DNA from: CAWEQO01 sp963811225
GTDB taxonomy: Bacteria > Chloroflexota > Anaerolineae > Anaerolineales > Anaerolineaceae
Length of the DNA: 64,000 nt
Direction of reading: 5' to 3'
NCBI GenBank assembly: GCA_963811225.1
Contig: CAWEQO010000011.1
Span: 124,001-188,000, forward strand
The position numbers and the translations under genes are program-made. Of the stretch, positions 1 through 8,571 are shown piece by piece (the stretch's first letter is position 1; each line of letters begins with the position of its first letter). A model generated the notes under the pieces. The model ran no database searches and was not told where the DNA came from. It saw only the letters and a program-made list of their open reading frames with translations.

Positions 1-582
1 ATCACACAAGCCTATTCTGCCATCCGGCGCTGCTTCAGCACGGGTGGGACCCTGTTCCTGGCCGGCAACGGCGGCTCGATGGCAGACGCCCTGCACATAA
101 GCGGCGAGCTGGATAAGGCCTACAAGAAAGCCCGGCGAATCCCTGCTGAACACGCCCACCGGCTGTTGGGAATGCCGGGCGGAGAAGCCCTGGCAGAGAG
201 CTTGCAGGTGGGCCTGCGCGCCATCGTTCTGGGCGTCAACCCTACCCTCGCAAGCGCCATCGATAATGACTTTGAAAATCCACACATGGGCTACGCGCAG
301 GAACTGTATGCGCTGGCCCGCCCAGGCGACGTTTTCTTGGGTATCAGCACCAGCGGCAACGCCCAAAACGTGTTATACGCGGCCACGGTGGCGCGCCTGC
401 TCAACCTGACCACAATCGGCCTAACCGGCGAAAGCGGCGGAAAACTGGCCGGCCAGGTTGATGTCTTGCTGGCGGCCCCTGCTCAAAAGACCGATCTGGT
501 GCAAGACTGGCACATTCGCATCTATCACTGCCTGTGTGAGATGCTGGAAGCGCAGATCTTCGCGGACGAGGAGACGCATTGA
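1..582 (+). CDS. SIS-domain phosphosugar isomerase, GmhA-like (5' end outside window)
   Basis: The reading frame is open from the first base, so the gene starts upstream of the window. The visible 193 residues form one SIS domain. A glycine-rich phosphosugar-binding stretch (AGNGGSMADALHISGEL) lies near the left edge and a second sugar-phosphate loop (GISTSGNAQNV) follows. This arrangement is typical of sedoheptulose-7-phosphate isomerase (GmhA/DiaA type). It overlaps the next gene, a PfkB kinase, by 4 bases, so the two are translationally coupled. The pairing of a SIS isomerase with a PfkB kinase resembles the GmhA-HldE steps of heptose metabolism. A catabolic phosphosugar role is equally possible because no heptosyl-transferase is visible here. 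Confidence 0.85.
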   Translation: MTQAYSAIRRCFSTGGTLFLAGNGGSMADALHISGELDKAYKKARRIPAEHAHRLLGMPGGEALAESLQVGLRAIVLGVNPTLASAIDNDFENPHMGYAQELYALARPGDVFLGISTSGNAQNVLYAATVARLLNLTTIGLTGESGGKLAGQVDVLLAAPAQKTDLVQDWHIRIYHCLCEMLEAQIFADEETH

Positions 583-1616
583 ACATCCCCCTGACCCGTG
601 CCCGTCTGCTAGAAATCCTGGAGCGCATGCGCAAATTGCGCATCGGGGTGGTCGGCGATTTCACGCTCGACGGTTACTGGTATGCCGACATGGAGCGCGC
701 CCAGCTGTCACGCGAGACGCCGCTCTACCCGCGCCCCATCGTGCGCGAAACCTACTCCATGGGTGGGGCCGCCAACGTGGCCTGGAACCTGGCCGACCTG
801 GGTGTGGGTGAAGTGCACGCCTTCAGCGTATTCGGCCAGGATTGGCGCGGCCAGATCCTGCGCAGGCTGCTGGAGAACGAGGGCATTCAAACGGAAGACC
901 TGCTGAACCAGACTGACCGAAAGACGCCTTTCTACGGCAAGGTCTTGCTGAGCGCGGCGGGACGGCCGCGACAGGAGGATGCTCGCCTGGATTTTGTCAA
1001 CACCGCCTCCATCTCGGCCGGAACCGAAGACGCCTTCCTGGCCCGCCTGTCGGCGCAGTTCCCCCAGATGGACGCGGTGGTGGTGGCCGACTACCAAACC
1101 CAAGGGGTGGTGACCAAGCGCATCAGGCAAGGACTGCTGGATCTGGCAGGGCGCTGCCCCGAAAAACCCGTTGTGGTCGATTCGCGTGAGCGGGCGGACG
1201 AGTTTCGCTCCCTAATCCTCAAGCCTAACCAGCTGGAAGCGGCGGCGCTGTTCTTCCCCAGCAGCGAACCCGACAGCATCTCTCTAGACGAACTGGAGCA
1301 AGCCGCACTGCGGCAGCATGCCGATTCGGGCCGCCCGGTCTTCATCACACGCGGCGAGCAGGGCTGCATGGCTTGCGCCGAGGGCCGTTGTGAGAACGTG
1401 CCGGGGGTAAGCGTGCCTCCGCCGCTGGACAGCGTGGGGGCAGGGGATGCCTTTCTGGCGGCCCTCTCGGCCGGGCTGGCGAGCCAGGCCAACGCCTTTG
1501 AGGCCGCCTGCCTGGCAAACCTGGTCGCAGCGGTAACCGTGCAGCAGATTGGCGTAACCGGCACGGCCTCACCGCAACAAGTGGTGGAGCTGTATGAGCG
1601 CTGGACCGCCCGGTAA
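579..1616 (+). CDS. PfkB-family carbohydrate kinase (HldE/RfaE N-domain-like)
   Basis: The protein has 345 residues and one ribokinase/PfkB fold, and should phosphorylate a sugar or sugar phosphate with ATP in the cytoplasm. The N-terminal half carries the glycine-rich GGAANVAWNLADLG motif. The C-terminal PfkB signature DSVGAGDAFLAALSAG includes the catalytic Asp of GAGD. The start is TTG inside the TTGA overlap with the isomerase stop, behind a purine-rich GAGGAGACG stretch. No cytidylyltransferase domain follows, so it is a stand-alone kinase rather than a full bifunctional HldE. The isomerase partner supports a heptose-7-phosphate or related ketose substrate, but the exact substrate is not determined by the sequence. 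Confidence 0.87.
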   Translation: MNIPLTRARLLEILERMRKLRIGVVGDFTLDGYWYADMERAQLSRETPLYPRPIVRETYSMGGAANVAWNLADLGVGEVHAFSVFGQDWRGQILRRLLENEGIQTEDLLNQTDRKTPFYGKVLLSAAGRPRQEDARLDFVNTASISAGTEDAFLARLSAQFPQMDAVVVADYQTQGVVTKRIRQGLLDLAGRCPEKPVVVDSRERADEFRSLILKPNQLEAAALFFPSSEPDSISLDELEQAALRQHADSGRPVFITRGEQGCMACAEGRCENVPGVSVPPPLDSVGAGDAFLAALSAGLASQANAFEAACLANLVAAVTVQQIGVTGTASPQQVVELYERWTAR

Positions 1617-1712
1617 AAAAAATTACAAACGGCCGGGGGCGTTACAAAGAGCGTTGACACGCCTCCACGCAGCCCTCTCCCCGTTTCATCATAGACTTCT
1701 CAGGAGTTGAAA

Positions 1713-2570
1713 TTGTCGATCTCTCATAATGGTTGGATCCGGATGCTCAAGCCCGAAGTGGAACCCCGGTTGGGGTATGTGCGCCATGCCCTGTTCGATT
1801 TTGATGGCACCCTTTCCGTTCTGCGCCAGGGCTGGGAGCCGGTGATGGAAGCGGTCATGCTGGCCGCTATCAGCCCAAACACGCCGCCTACCCCTGAAAT
1901 CATCACAGATGTGCGCGAGTACATCGACCGCTCCACCGGCATCCTGACCATTCACCAAATGGCCTGGCTCGTGGAGGCCGTTCAGCGCTACGGAATCGCC
2001 AAACAGGTCGGCGCCGCTCGAGAGTATAAGCAGACCTACCTGCAGGCCCATATGGTCTCTGTCTCGGAGCGGCTGAAACGCCTGGAAAACGGCCTGGCGC
2101 ACCCGGAGGAATACCTGATTGCCGGCTCGGCGGACTTCCTGCATTCGCTGGCAGAAAACGGCGTCAAGCTGTACGTCGCCAGCGGCAGCGACCACCCCGG
2201 CGTGGTTCGTGAGGCCCAGGCGCTGGGTCTCGCGGATTACTTCACCGGCGGGATCTTCGGTGCGCTGGACAGCAGCGAGGCCAACGGCAAAGACCGTATC
2301 ATGCAGCGCATTATGAACGAGCACAACCTGGCGGGCAAAGAGCTGCTCGTGGTTGGCGACGGCCCGGTCGAGATCATCGAAGCCCAGTCGCGCGGCGCGA
2401 TCTCACTGGCGATCGCCAGCGACGAGGTCAACCGCAGCGGTTGGAACCAGCACAAGGTCGAACGCCTGACTCGAGCCGGAGCCGACCTGCTGGTGGCAGA
2501 CTTCCTGCATGCCGAAATCTTAGAGCGCAAATTTATATCCGTCGACTGTAACCAGGAGAGTGTCGCATGA
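1713..2570 (+). CDS. HAD-superfamily hydrolase (phosphoglycolate phosphatase-like)
   Basis: A cytoplasmic HAD-fold phosphatase of about 285 residues. HAD motif I is DFDGTLSV, about 29 residues in; the Ser/Thr motif II region is VASGSD; motifs III and IV are the K...VVGDGPVEI segment. An alpha-helical cap lies between motifs I and II. Two in-frame TTG codons are possible. The one at 1707 touches the AGGAG, while the one at 1713 has a 6-base spacing, so 1713 is chosen. The gene overlaps the downstream UroD-family gene by 4 bases (ATGA). Behind a SIS isomerase and a PfkB kinase, it may dephosphorylate a sugar (bis)phosphate, as GmhB does in heptose synthesis. It is not clearly a GmhB orthologue. 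Confidence 0.8.
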   Translation: MSISHNGWIRMLKPEVEPRLGYVRHALFDFDGTLSVLRQGWEPVMEAVMLAAISPNTPPTPEIITDVREYIDRSTGILTIHQMAWLVEAVQRYGIAKQVGAAREYKQTYLQAHMVSVSERLKRLENGLAHPEEYLIAGSADFLHSLAENGVKLYVASGSDHPGVVREAQALGLADYFTGGIFGALDSSEANGKDRIMQRIMNEHNLAGKELLVVGDGPVEIIEAQSRGAISLAIASDEVNRSGWNQHKVERLTRAGADLLVADFLHAEILERKFISVDCNQESVA

Positions 2571-3580
2571 ATTCTTACGAGCAAGTCATGAACCGCCTGC
2601 AGGGCAAACCGGTAGACCGCAGCCCAAACTTTGACATCATCATGGGGCTGGGAGCGCATTACATTGGGGCCAAGCTAAGCGACTACCTGCAAGACTACCG
2701 GGTGATGGCGGCCTCCAACCTGGCCATGGCGCACGACTTCGGCATTGATATCCTCCAAACCCTCACCGATCCATTCCGCGAATCCTGCGATTTTGGTTTG
2801 GAGGTCGAGTTTCCTGAGGATGGGCTGCCCAAACGCCTGCGACCACTGCTTGCGCCAGGGGATAACCTGGCAAAGCTGCCGCAGCCTGACCCGGGCAGCG
2901 GACGGCGCATGAGCGACCGGATCGAAGCGGTGCGGTTGCTGCACGAGCAAGAAGGGGGATGCATCCCAGTGATGGGCTGGGTGGAAGGCGCCATGGCCGA
3001 GGCCAATGATCTGCTCGGCGACAGCACCATGATGATGGCGCTGTACGATCATCCGGAGTGGCTAACCGAGCTAATGGAACGCATCACCGAAGTGGAGATT
3101 GCTTTCGCCCGCGTGCAGATCGAAGCCGGGGCCGATATGATCGGCTTGGGTGACGCCATCGCTTCGATCGTCTCGCCAAAGATGTACCGGCAGTTCGCCC
3201 TACCATACGAGCAGCGCATCTTCGAAGCGGTGCACGAGAAGGGCGCCCTGGCACGCCTGCACATCTGCGGCAACACTTCGCGCATCCTGACAGACATGCT
3301 GTCAACCGGCGCCGACTTCATCGATGTTGACTGGATGGTAGATTTCCAAACGGCTGCCCAGACCTTTGGCGAACAGGCCGCTTTGGTTGGCAATTTCGAC
3401 CCGGTCTCGGTGATGTATGAAGGCACACCTGAGGTGATCGAAGCCGCGGTTTTGAAGTGTATCGAAGTCGGTGGACCCAAAAGCTTCAGCGCAGCCGGCT
3501 GCGAGATCCCTGACGGCACGGCTCTGGACAATTTGCGATTGCACGCCAGGATTTTGAAGGAGAAGAAATATTCGCTCTAA
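2567..3580 (+). CDS. Uroporphyrinogen decarboxylase-family (MtaA/CmuA-like) methyltransferase
   Basis: The protein has 337 residues and a UROD-like TIM barrel. Most stand-alone members outside haem operons are methylcobalamin:thiol methyltransferases (MtaA, CmuA C-domain) that bind Zn through His-x-Cys and a later Cys. Both are visible here: ARLHICGNT in the C-terminal half and AAGCEIPDGT near the end. A classic haem-pathway HemE is therefore unlikely. The start ATG overlaps the HAD stop (ATGA) and follows CAGGAGAG. It is the last gene of the phosphosugar cluster. Why a methyltransferase-like protein sits with an isomerase, a kinase and a phosphatase is unknown; similar UroD-like proteins are common in Anaerolineae sugar loci. 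Confidence 0.8.
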   Translation: MNSYEQVMNRLQGKPVDRSPNFDIIMGLGAHYIGAKLSDYLQDYRVMAASNLAMAHDFGIDILQTLTDPFRESCDFGLEVEFPEDGLPKRLRPLLAPGDNLAKLPQPDPGSGRRMSDRIEAVRLLHEQEGGCIPVMGWVEGAMAEANDLLGDSTMMMALYDHPEWLTELMERITEVEIAFARVQIEAGADMIGLGDAIASIVSPKMYRQFALPYEQRIFEAVHEKGALARLHICGNTSRILTDMLSTGADFIDVDWMVDFQTAAQTFGEQAALVGNFDPVSVMYEGTPEVIEAAVLKCIEVGGPKSFSAAGCEIPDGTALDNLRLHARILKEKKYSL

Positions 3581-3650
3581 AAAAGGGCCTGAAAAATTCC
3601 TTATCTTGAATGCTCCTCCTTATACATCCCTCATCCTTTTTTTATCCTAT

Positions 3651-3669
3651 TATGATAATATTTATCATA
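3651..3669. promoter_or_regulatory. 19-bp AT-rich palindrome upstream of the dioxygenase gene
   Basis: TATGATAA and TTATCATA face each other across a 3-base spacer, about 60 bases before the dioxygenase start. The site sits in an AT-rich stretch that also offers promoter-like TATGAT sequences. The size and symmetry fit a MarR- or Fur-type dimer operator. No cognate regulator gene is adjacent, so the assignment is inference. Confidence 0.4.
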
Positions 3670-3730
3670 TAAATGCGGCTGCACAAATCGTAAAGCAGCA
3701 TACGTTTTTATCGTTCTAAGGAGGAATCGA

Positions 3731-4696
3731 GTGGAATTAAAAGGACTCCATCACATCACTGCGGTGACCGGCAACACCGCCGAAAATCTAGCTTTCTACA
3801 CACAGGTCTTGGGCCTGCGTTTGGTTAAGAAGACTGTCAACCAGGATGACGTCAGCGCCTATCATCTGTTCTATGCGGACGCTAAGGGCAGCCCCGGCAC
3901 CGACGTGACCTTTTTTGACTGGCCGCAAACCCCAGAAAACCGCAACGGCCCCGGGAGCATCGCCCGTATCGGACTGCGCGTCCACAGCCTGGACGCCCTG
4001 GATTGGTGGGTCAAGCGTCTGGACCGGCTGGGCGTGCCCAACAGCGGCCTGACCCGCTCCGGCGAGCGCACCGTGCTGCGCTTCACGGATCCTGAAGGGC
4101 TGGAGTTGGAACTGGCCGAAGACCACGGCGCTCCCGGCGGCGAGCCCTGGCCGCTCAGCCCTGTGCCCGCCGGGGAGTTCATCTCAGGCTTGAACAACGT
4201 CAAGCTGATGGTGCGCGAGCTCGACCCGCTGGCCGAGGTGCTGACGAATGTGCTCGGCTTCGAACCCGGGCGTGAGTATCTGGAGGAAGACGACCCACAG
4301 CGCAAGGTGACCGTCTTCGATATCGCCGGCGGTGGTCCCGGCAAAGAGGTGCACGTGGAGGCACAGCCCGACATGACCGTCCACCGGCTGGGTCGCGGCG
4401 GCGTGCATCACGTCGCCTTCCGCACCCCTTACGACCAGGAGCAGCTGGCCTGGCGCGAGCGCATCGCCAAATCGGGGCTGCGCATCACCGAGGTGATCGA
4501 CCGCTTCTACTTCAAATCGATCTACTTTCGCGTCCCGGGCGGCATCCTGTTCGAGATTGCCACCGACGGTCCCGGCTTCGCCTCCGATGAGGAATTGGAG
4601 CATCTGGGCGAGCGCCTGGCGCTGCCGCCCTTCCTGGAGCAATACCGCGAACGGATCGAGTCGCAGCTGCACCCGATCCAACTATCGGAGGCATAA
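3731..4696 (+). CDS. Ring-cleaving dioxygenase, VOC/glyoxalase family (MhqO-like)
   Basis: The protein has 321 residues and two tandem VOC domains (about 1-140 and 150-310), the usual length for MhqO/YkcA-type hydroquinone or catechol dioxygenases. Metal ligands of the extradiol class are visible: His in LKGLHHITAVTG at the N-terminus, His in GGVHHVAFRT in the second domain, and Glu in GGILFEIATD near the C-terminus. The start is GTG behind a strong AAGGAGGAATC. The gene stands alone, with a possible palindromic operator upstream and a hairpin terminator downstream. Family members open the rings of quinone-derived aromatics and are often induced by electrophile stress. The substrate here is inferred from the family. 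Confidence 0.88.
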   Translation: MELKGLHHITAVTGNTAENLAFYTQVLGLRLVKKTVNQDDVSAYHLFYADAKGSPGTDVTFFDWPQTPENRNGPGSIARIGLRVHSLDALDWWVKRLDRLGVPNSGLTRSGERTVLRFTDPEGLELELAEDHGAPGGEPWPLSPVPAGEFISGLNNVKLMVRELDPLAEVLTNVLGFEPGREYLEEDDPQRKVTVFDIAGGGPGKEVHVEAQPDMTVHRLGRGGVHHVAFRTPYDQEQLAWRERIAKSGLRITEVIDRFYFKSIYFRVPGGILFEIATDGPGFASDEELEHLGERLALPPFLEQYRERIESQLHPIQLSEA

Positions 4697-4701
4697 AAAG
4701 C

Positions 4702-4735
4702 AAATCGCAACCCCCTCGCAGGGGATGCGATTTTC
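4702..4735. terminator. Hairpin terminator between convergent genes
   Basis: AAATCGCA-A-CCCC pairs with GGGG-A-TGCGATTT across a 6-base loop. T/A tracts lie on both sides, so it can serve both the dioxygenase gene and the facing MFS gene. Confidence 0.8.
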
Positions 4736-4766
4736 TAGTGGCCTGTCAGTTTGTGGCTGCAGCCGA

Positions 4767-5933
4767 TCAAATCCTCAGCCCACCGAGCACGAACAGGATC
4801 AACGCCGCCAGGCAAGAGAAGCCCATCACGGTGAAGATGCCGTTCGGGCCAATCTCGTCAAGCAGGATGCCGGCTGCCAATGAGCTGATCACGCCCGCCA
4901 GGCTCATGGTGGCGTTATACAGACCCTGCGAAGTGACCGCCAACGAGGGCGGCGCAAGTCTCTTTGCATAAGCGACCGCAGTGGTGGCATAGAAGGCATA
5001 CGCCGGACCATTGAGGATGTTGATTGGGAGCGCCCAATTGGGGTTGGGCATCCAGCCGAGCAGGAAGTAGCGCCCGATCATCAGGATGATCGCCAGCGTC
5101 ATCAGGCGCTGCAAGCCAAAGCGCCGGATGAACCAGCCGCTAAACGCCATGAACGGCAGTTCGGCCAACGCTCCGGCGGTGTTGACCATGCCGATCAGGC
5201 CCTGATTGGCGCCAAGGCTGCTCAACGAAACGTTCAGGTACAGAATGGCCGCATAGTTGGCGGCCCAGATCAAGAAGACGCACACGGCGAAGATCATCCA
5301 AGCGGGTTGACGGATCATCAAACCGATCTCGGCCCGGGCGCGCTGTTTGGGCTGGACCGGGACGTGCGGCAGCAGCAAGGCGCACACCGCAAACAAGACC
5401 ATGATCACACCGTATACCGGGAACATCAGCTTCAGGCCGGTCACATCGTAGATAAAGCCCGACGTGCTGGTCGCCACAATGAACCCAATCGAACCGCCCA
5501 TGCGATAGCGGCCGTAATTCTCGCTCTTCGAGCCAAGCATCGCCAGGGTGGTGCCGTCCAGCAGGGTGTTGAAAGAAGAAGTCAGCAGGCTGCCCAGGCA
5601 GCTCAGCATAAAAAAGCCCCAGAAGCCGGTCGCCAGCGGCACGAACTGTGCCACAACCAGCGAACCGATTGAGCCGAAGGCAATCAGCAGGCGCGGCTTG
5701 CCAGTCATGTCACTGACGTAGCCCCAGACGATGGAGCTGATCACGCCGATCAGCGAGTTACTCATGGTGATGAAGCCGATTTGGGTGCCGCTCAGCCCGG
5801 CCTGGCGGTAATACACGTTTAAGTAGATGAAGTACGCCCCGACGCTGAGGAACTGGACGAAGTACAACAACCAGACGACCCACAAGCGGCGTCGAGGAGC
5901 AGTAGGGATGTTATTGGGAGTTGGAGCTGCCAC
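4767..5933 (-). CDS. MFS transporter, LacY/nucleoside-symporter-like
   Basis: An integral membrane protein of 388 residues with about 12 hydrophobic segments. A basic N-terminus (RRRLWVVWLLYFVQFLSVG) runs into TM1. The loop after TM2 reads WGYVSDMTGKPR, the usual G-x-x-x-D-x(n)-G-(K/R) MFS signature. The arrangement resembles the small 3-phenylpropionate/nucleoside:H+ symporter (MFS_1-like) class rather than multidrug pumps. The gene is monocistronic and convergent with the dioxygenase gene. The cargo cannot be told from sequence. Confidence 0.85.
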   Translation of the reverse strand: MAAPTPNNIPTAPRRRLWVVWLLYFVQFLSVGAYFIYLNVYYRQAGLSGTQIGFITMSNSLIGVISSIVWGYVSDMTGKPRLLIAFGSIGSLVVAQFVPLATGFWGFFMLSCLGSLLTSSFNTLLDGTTLAMLGSKSENYGRYRMGGSIGFIVATSTSGFIYDVTGLKLMFPVYGVIMVLFAVCALLLPHVPVQPKQRARAEIGLMIRQPAWMIFAVCVFLIWAANYAAILYLNVSLSSLGANQGLIGMVNTAGALAELPFMAFSGWFIRRFGLQRLMTLAIILMIGRYFLLGWMPNPNWALPINILNGPAYAFYATTAVAYAKRLAPPSLAVTSQGLYNATMSLAGVISSLAAGILLDEIGPNGIFTVMGFSCLAALILFVLGGLRI

Positions 5934-5966
5934 AAAGCATTCCTGGACATGAAGATACGAACGGGT

Positions 5967-6137
5967 TCATTCTAGCGTGGACTGCTCCGGTCTAAAGCGG
6001 AGGGCTTCCGGCATCGCTGAGGAGTGCCGGCCCAAGGCAGGGCTTACGCCCTCTCCACCGGCGTAGATTCAGAACGACTTTAAGCCCAAATCAACTCCAC
6101 CGAAGTTTGGGGGTCGCCGGCAGCGGTAGACTTTGCG
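5967..6137 (-). pseudogene. Relic of an IS200/IS605-type tnpB gene
   Basis: In the 409-base gap 5934-6342 the only recognisable content is this minus-strand frame of 57 codons with one internal TGA. Its first half ends PPNFGGVDLGLKSF, which matches the RuvC-I motif of TnpB (GVDLGLKSF with the catalytic Asp). Directly after the TGA comes AGGEGVSPALGRHSS, the typical disordered C-terminal tail of TnpB. The whole RuvC-II/zinc-finger middle is missing, so an internal deletion joined the two conserved ends. No tnpA, hairpin ends or target site are evident. The rest of the gap shows nothing recognisable. Confidence 0.5.
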
Positions 6138-6342
6138 GATCAACCTAGAATTAAGATGATTCTAGCACAGTACTTCAAATATTGTCCTTTTTATATGCCA
6201 TTGGCGCACTCCGCTTTTCATCCATAAGCGAAAGCAGGCGGTATTCAAGCGGGAGAATTAATAATTCTTGGCTTGAAAGCCGTCAACTTCACCACCCGCT
6301 GTCCGCATTTTCCGGATATACCGGGGCAGAATGCTGCCTGAA

Positions 6343-6912
6343 TTAGAATTTTCTGGAAGAAGCGCCAGGAGCACCGCTTTGCGTCTGTGTGCTGGATTGA
6401 TCGCTGGATCCTTGCGAAGCACTGCTCTTGCGGATAATGCTAATGCCACCGTCTGACTCAAGGATGATCTCCTTGACTTTTTCTAGAGAATCTAACCCAA
6501 CGACATGCAGCGCTTCCGTAATATCATCATCGGTAATGATTTCTCGATGCATGGCCTTCTTCAGCTTTTCCCCGTTGTGAAACAACAGCACCGGCTCAGA
6601 CCGCACCGTCTTCAAGAATTTCTCGGATCGATACATCCAGCGCGAGACAATCGTATGAAGAACGATCAAGAAAGCGAATGAGATCAAACCTTGAACGTAG
6701 GTTACGTCTGGATCGAGAATGGTCATTGCCATAATGGGCCCCAGTGTCAGCGGGATGATCAAGTCGAACGCTGTCAGCCGTGAAAGCGTCCGTTTGGGTG
6801 AAAACTTGAACACCGCAATGATGGTTACGTAAACAAAAATCGCCCCCACTAGGCTTTCCATCGTTAAGAACCAGTCGATCACAAATTTAGAACTCAGTGG
6901 AAGATTCGTCAT
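6343..6912 (-). CDS. DUF421 (YetF/YcaP-like) membrane protein
   Basis: The protein has 189 residues. Three N-terminal membrane segments (about 15-95) are followed by a cytosolic alpha/beta domain containing SEPVLLFHNGEKLKKAMHRE and the ITDDDITEAL segment, the hallmark of YetF/DUF421 proteins. Full-length members have about 220 residues. This one ends early in a Ser/Gln/Thr-rich tail (from about residue 165), so the second half of the C-terminal domain is reduced. Homologues in spore formers affect germination or envelope stress, but no function is established for this lineage. It is divergent from the M24 peptidase gene. Confidence 0.82.
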   Translation of the reverse strand: MTNLPLSSKFVIDWFLTMESLVGAIFVYVTIIAVFKFSPKRTLSRLTAFDLIIPLTLGPIMAMTILDPDVTYVQGLISFAFLIVLHTIVSRWMYRSEKFLKTVRSEPVLLFHNGEKLKKAMHREIITDDDITEALHVVGLDSLEKVKEIILESDGGISIIRKSSASQGSSDQSSTQTQSGAPGASSRKF

Positions 6913-7157
6913 CGCCCTACTTCCTTTCCCCCAGCTGCTCCACGCCCTTTACAGGCGTCAACTTCTTATGACAATCTTTATTATAACTGTCAATCCAATG
7001 AACTTTACCTTCCCGTCTTGATTGTCATGGAAGGATTTGGCGGAACCACACCAGTTTTCAGCTTCTCACTTTGACAGACAAATACCGGTTTCCCAAACTA
7101 AATTTGATATACAATGAGCGAACGGAGTGCTCTCAAATCTTGCTGGAGGAGGAATGC

Positions 7158-8348
7158 ATGACAAACCTGACCCGCGAAAAGGTAGATCAGGCAATCGCGA
7201 TCTTGAAGGAAAAGGATCTCGACGTGTGGCTGACCTTTGTGCGTGAAACCTCGGCAGCAGGCGACCCTGTGCTACCGCTGATCTACGGCGATGCGACGCT
7301 GACCTGGGAGAGCGCCTTGATCATCGGCGCAAACGGCGAACGCACCGCCATCATTGGCCGCTACGAGCAGGAGACCGCCCGTCTGACCGGCGCCTATGAT
7401 ACGATCATCCCTTACGACCAATCCATTCGCCCACACCTTCTTTCCGTGCTGGATCGACTGCAGCCGAGCTCTATTGGCATCAACACCTCGCTGTCCGACG
7501 TGCAAGCGGATGGCCTGACCTACGGGATGTACCGCAAGCTGCTGGGTTACCTGGAGGGGACACCGTTTGCGGAGCGGCTGGTCTCTGCGGAAGCGGTGGC
7601 TGGTTCGCTGCGCGGCCGCAAGACGCCCGAGGAGGTAAGGCGCATCCGGGCGGCAGTGAACCTGACGGCCCGGATCTTCGACAAAGCGTTTGCCTTCGCC
7701 GAGGTGGGGATGCCCGAAGTGGACCTGTACCGTTTGATGCAGCGCAAGGCGCGCGAAGCGGGCGCCGGACTGGCCTGGTCGCCGGAGGGCTGCCCAATCG
7801 TCAATACAGGACCGGAATCGCCAAGCGGGCACGTCGCGCCAACCGATCTGGCCATGCAGCCGGGACATATCCTGCACATCGACTTTGGGGTGCGCAAGGA
7901 TGGTTACTGCTCGGATATGCAGCGGGTGGCGTATTTCTTACCGTCCGGGCAGCGCCACGCGCCCGAGGCTGTCCAGCAGGCCTTCGACACCGTCGTGCGG
8001 GCCATTCAGGAAGCGGCAGCATTGATGCGACCGGGCGTACAGGGCAAAGATGTCGACAACCGGGCTCGCCAGATCATCACCGAAGCCGGGTACCCGGAGT
8101 TTATGCATGCCCTGGGCCATCAGTTGGGGCGAGAAGCGCATGATGGCGGTGGCTTGTTGGGTCCGCTGTGGGAGAAGTACGGCGAGTCGCCGCTGCGACC
8201 GATCGAGGTGGGGCAGATCTACACCATTGAGCCGAGTGTGACGGTACCCGGTCATGGCATCATCGGCATCGAGGAAGACGTGCTGGTGAAGGAGGATGGC
8301 GTAGAGTTCCTCAGCCAACCGCAGGAGCGGTTGTACCTGCTTTCATAG
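7158..8348 (+). CDS. M24-family metallopeptidase (Xaa-Pro aminopeptidase/prolidase-like)
   Basis: A cytosolic protein of 396 residues with an N-terminal creatinase-like domain (about 1-165) and a C-terminal pita-bread M24 domain. The metal ligands are in place: the first Asp in HIDFGVRKDGYC, the second in CSDMQRVAYF, His in HALGHQLGREAH, Glu in YTIEPSVTVPG and the last Glu in GIIGIEEDV. Upstream TTG codons are in frame, but the ATG at 7158 is preceded by GGAGGAGGA with good spacing. An extended -10 (TGATATACAAT, 7105-7115) lies about 40 bases upstream. It probably trims X-Pro dipeptides or peptides for nutrition. Substrate specificity is not visible. Confidence 0.9.
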   Translation: MTNLTREKVDQAIAILKEKDLDVWLTFVRETSAAGDPVLPLIYGDATLTWESALIIGANGERTAIIGRYEQETARLTGAYDTIIPYDQSIRPHLLSVLDRLQPSSIGINTSLSDVQADGLTYGMYRKLLGYLEGTPFAERLVSAEAVAGSLRGRKTPEEVRRIRAAVNLTARIFDKAFAFAEVGMPEVDLYRLMQRKAREAGAGLAWSPEGCPIVNTGPESPSGHVAPTDLAMQPGHILHIDFGVRKDGYCSDMQRVAYFLPSGQRHAPEAVQQAFDTVVRAIQEAAALMRPGVQGKDVDNRARQIITEAGYPEFMHALGHQLGREAHDGGGLLGPLWEKYGESPLRPIEVGQIYTIEPSVTVPGHGIIGIEEDVLVKEDGVEFLSQPQERLYLLS

Positions 8349-8389
8349 AGAAGCCTCTCGAATTGACGTGGAACAGGCTGGATGATTTT

Positions 8390-8408
8390 CGCCTTCCCGG
8401 CGAAGGCG
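8390..8408. terminator. Small hairpin after the M24 peptidase gene
   Basis: CGCCTTC pairs with GAAGGCG across a 5-base loop and is followed by TCTTCTT. The T-run is poor, so this is a weak candidate for the peptidase terminator. Confidence 0.4.
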
Positions 8409-8478
8409 TCTTCTTGCTCGTTGTGATTCTTTCCCTTTGGCGTGATTTCCGTTTGCTTACAGTTATGCAATTCGCGAA

Positions 8479-8521
8479 AGTGTTAGGCGGCATTGCGACA
8501 GCCTAACGCTCATGTTATAGT
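8479..8521 (+). promoter_or_regulatory. Promoter with overlapping inverted repeat, upstream of a small membrane protein
   Basis: TTGCGA (8493-8498) and TGTTATAGT (extended -10, hexamer 8516-8521) are separated by 17 bases. AGTGTTAGGC (8479-8488) and GCCTAACGCT (8501-8510) form a 9-of-10 inverted repeat that brackets the -35. The geometry suggests a repressor operator. The regulator is unknown. Confidence 0.5.
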
Positions 8522-8571
8522 GGGATTGTCTAGGCCAACAGCATCATCACTTTCATTATAGAGAGGGTCAG

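Noticed and set aside
2567..3580. Haem-pathway uroporphyrinogen decarboxylase (HemE)
   Set aside because: The His-x-Cys...Cys zinc pattern and sugar-gene context fit the MtaA/CmuA-like branch, and no haem genes are near.
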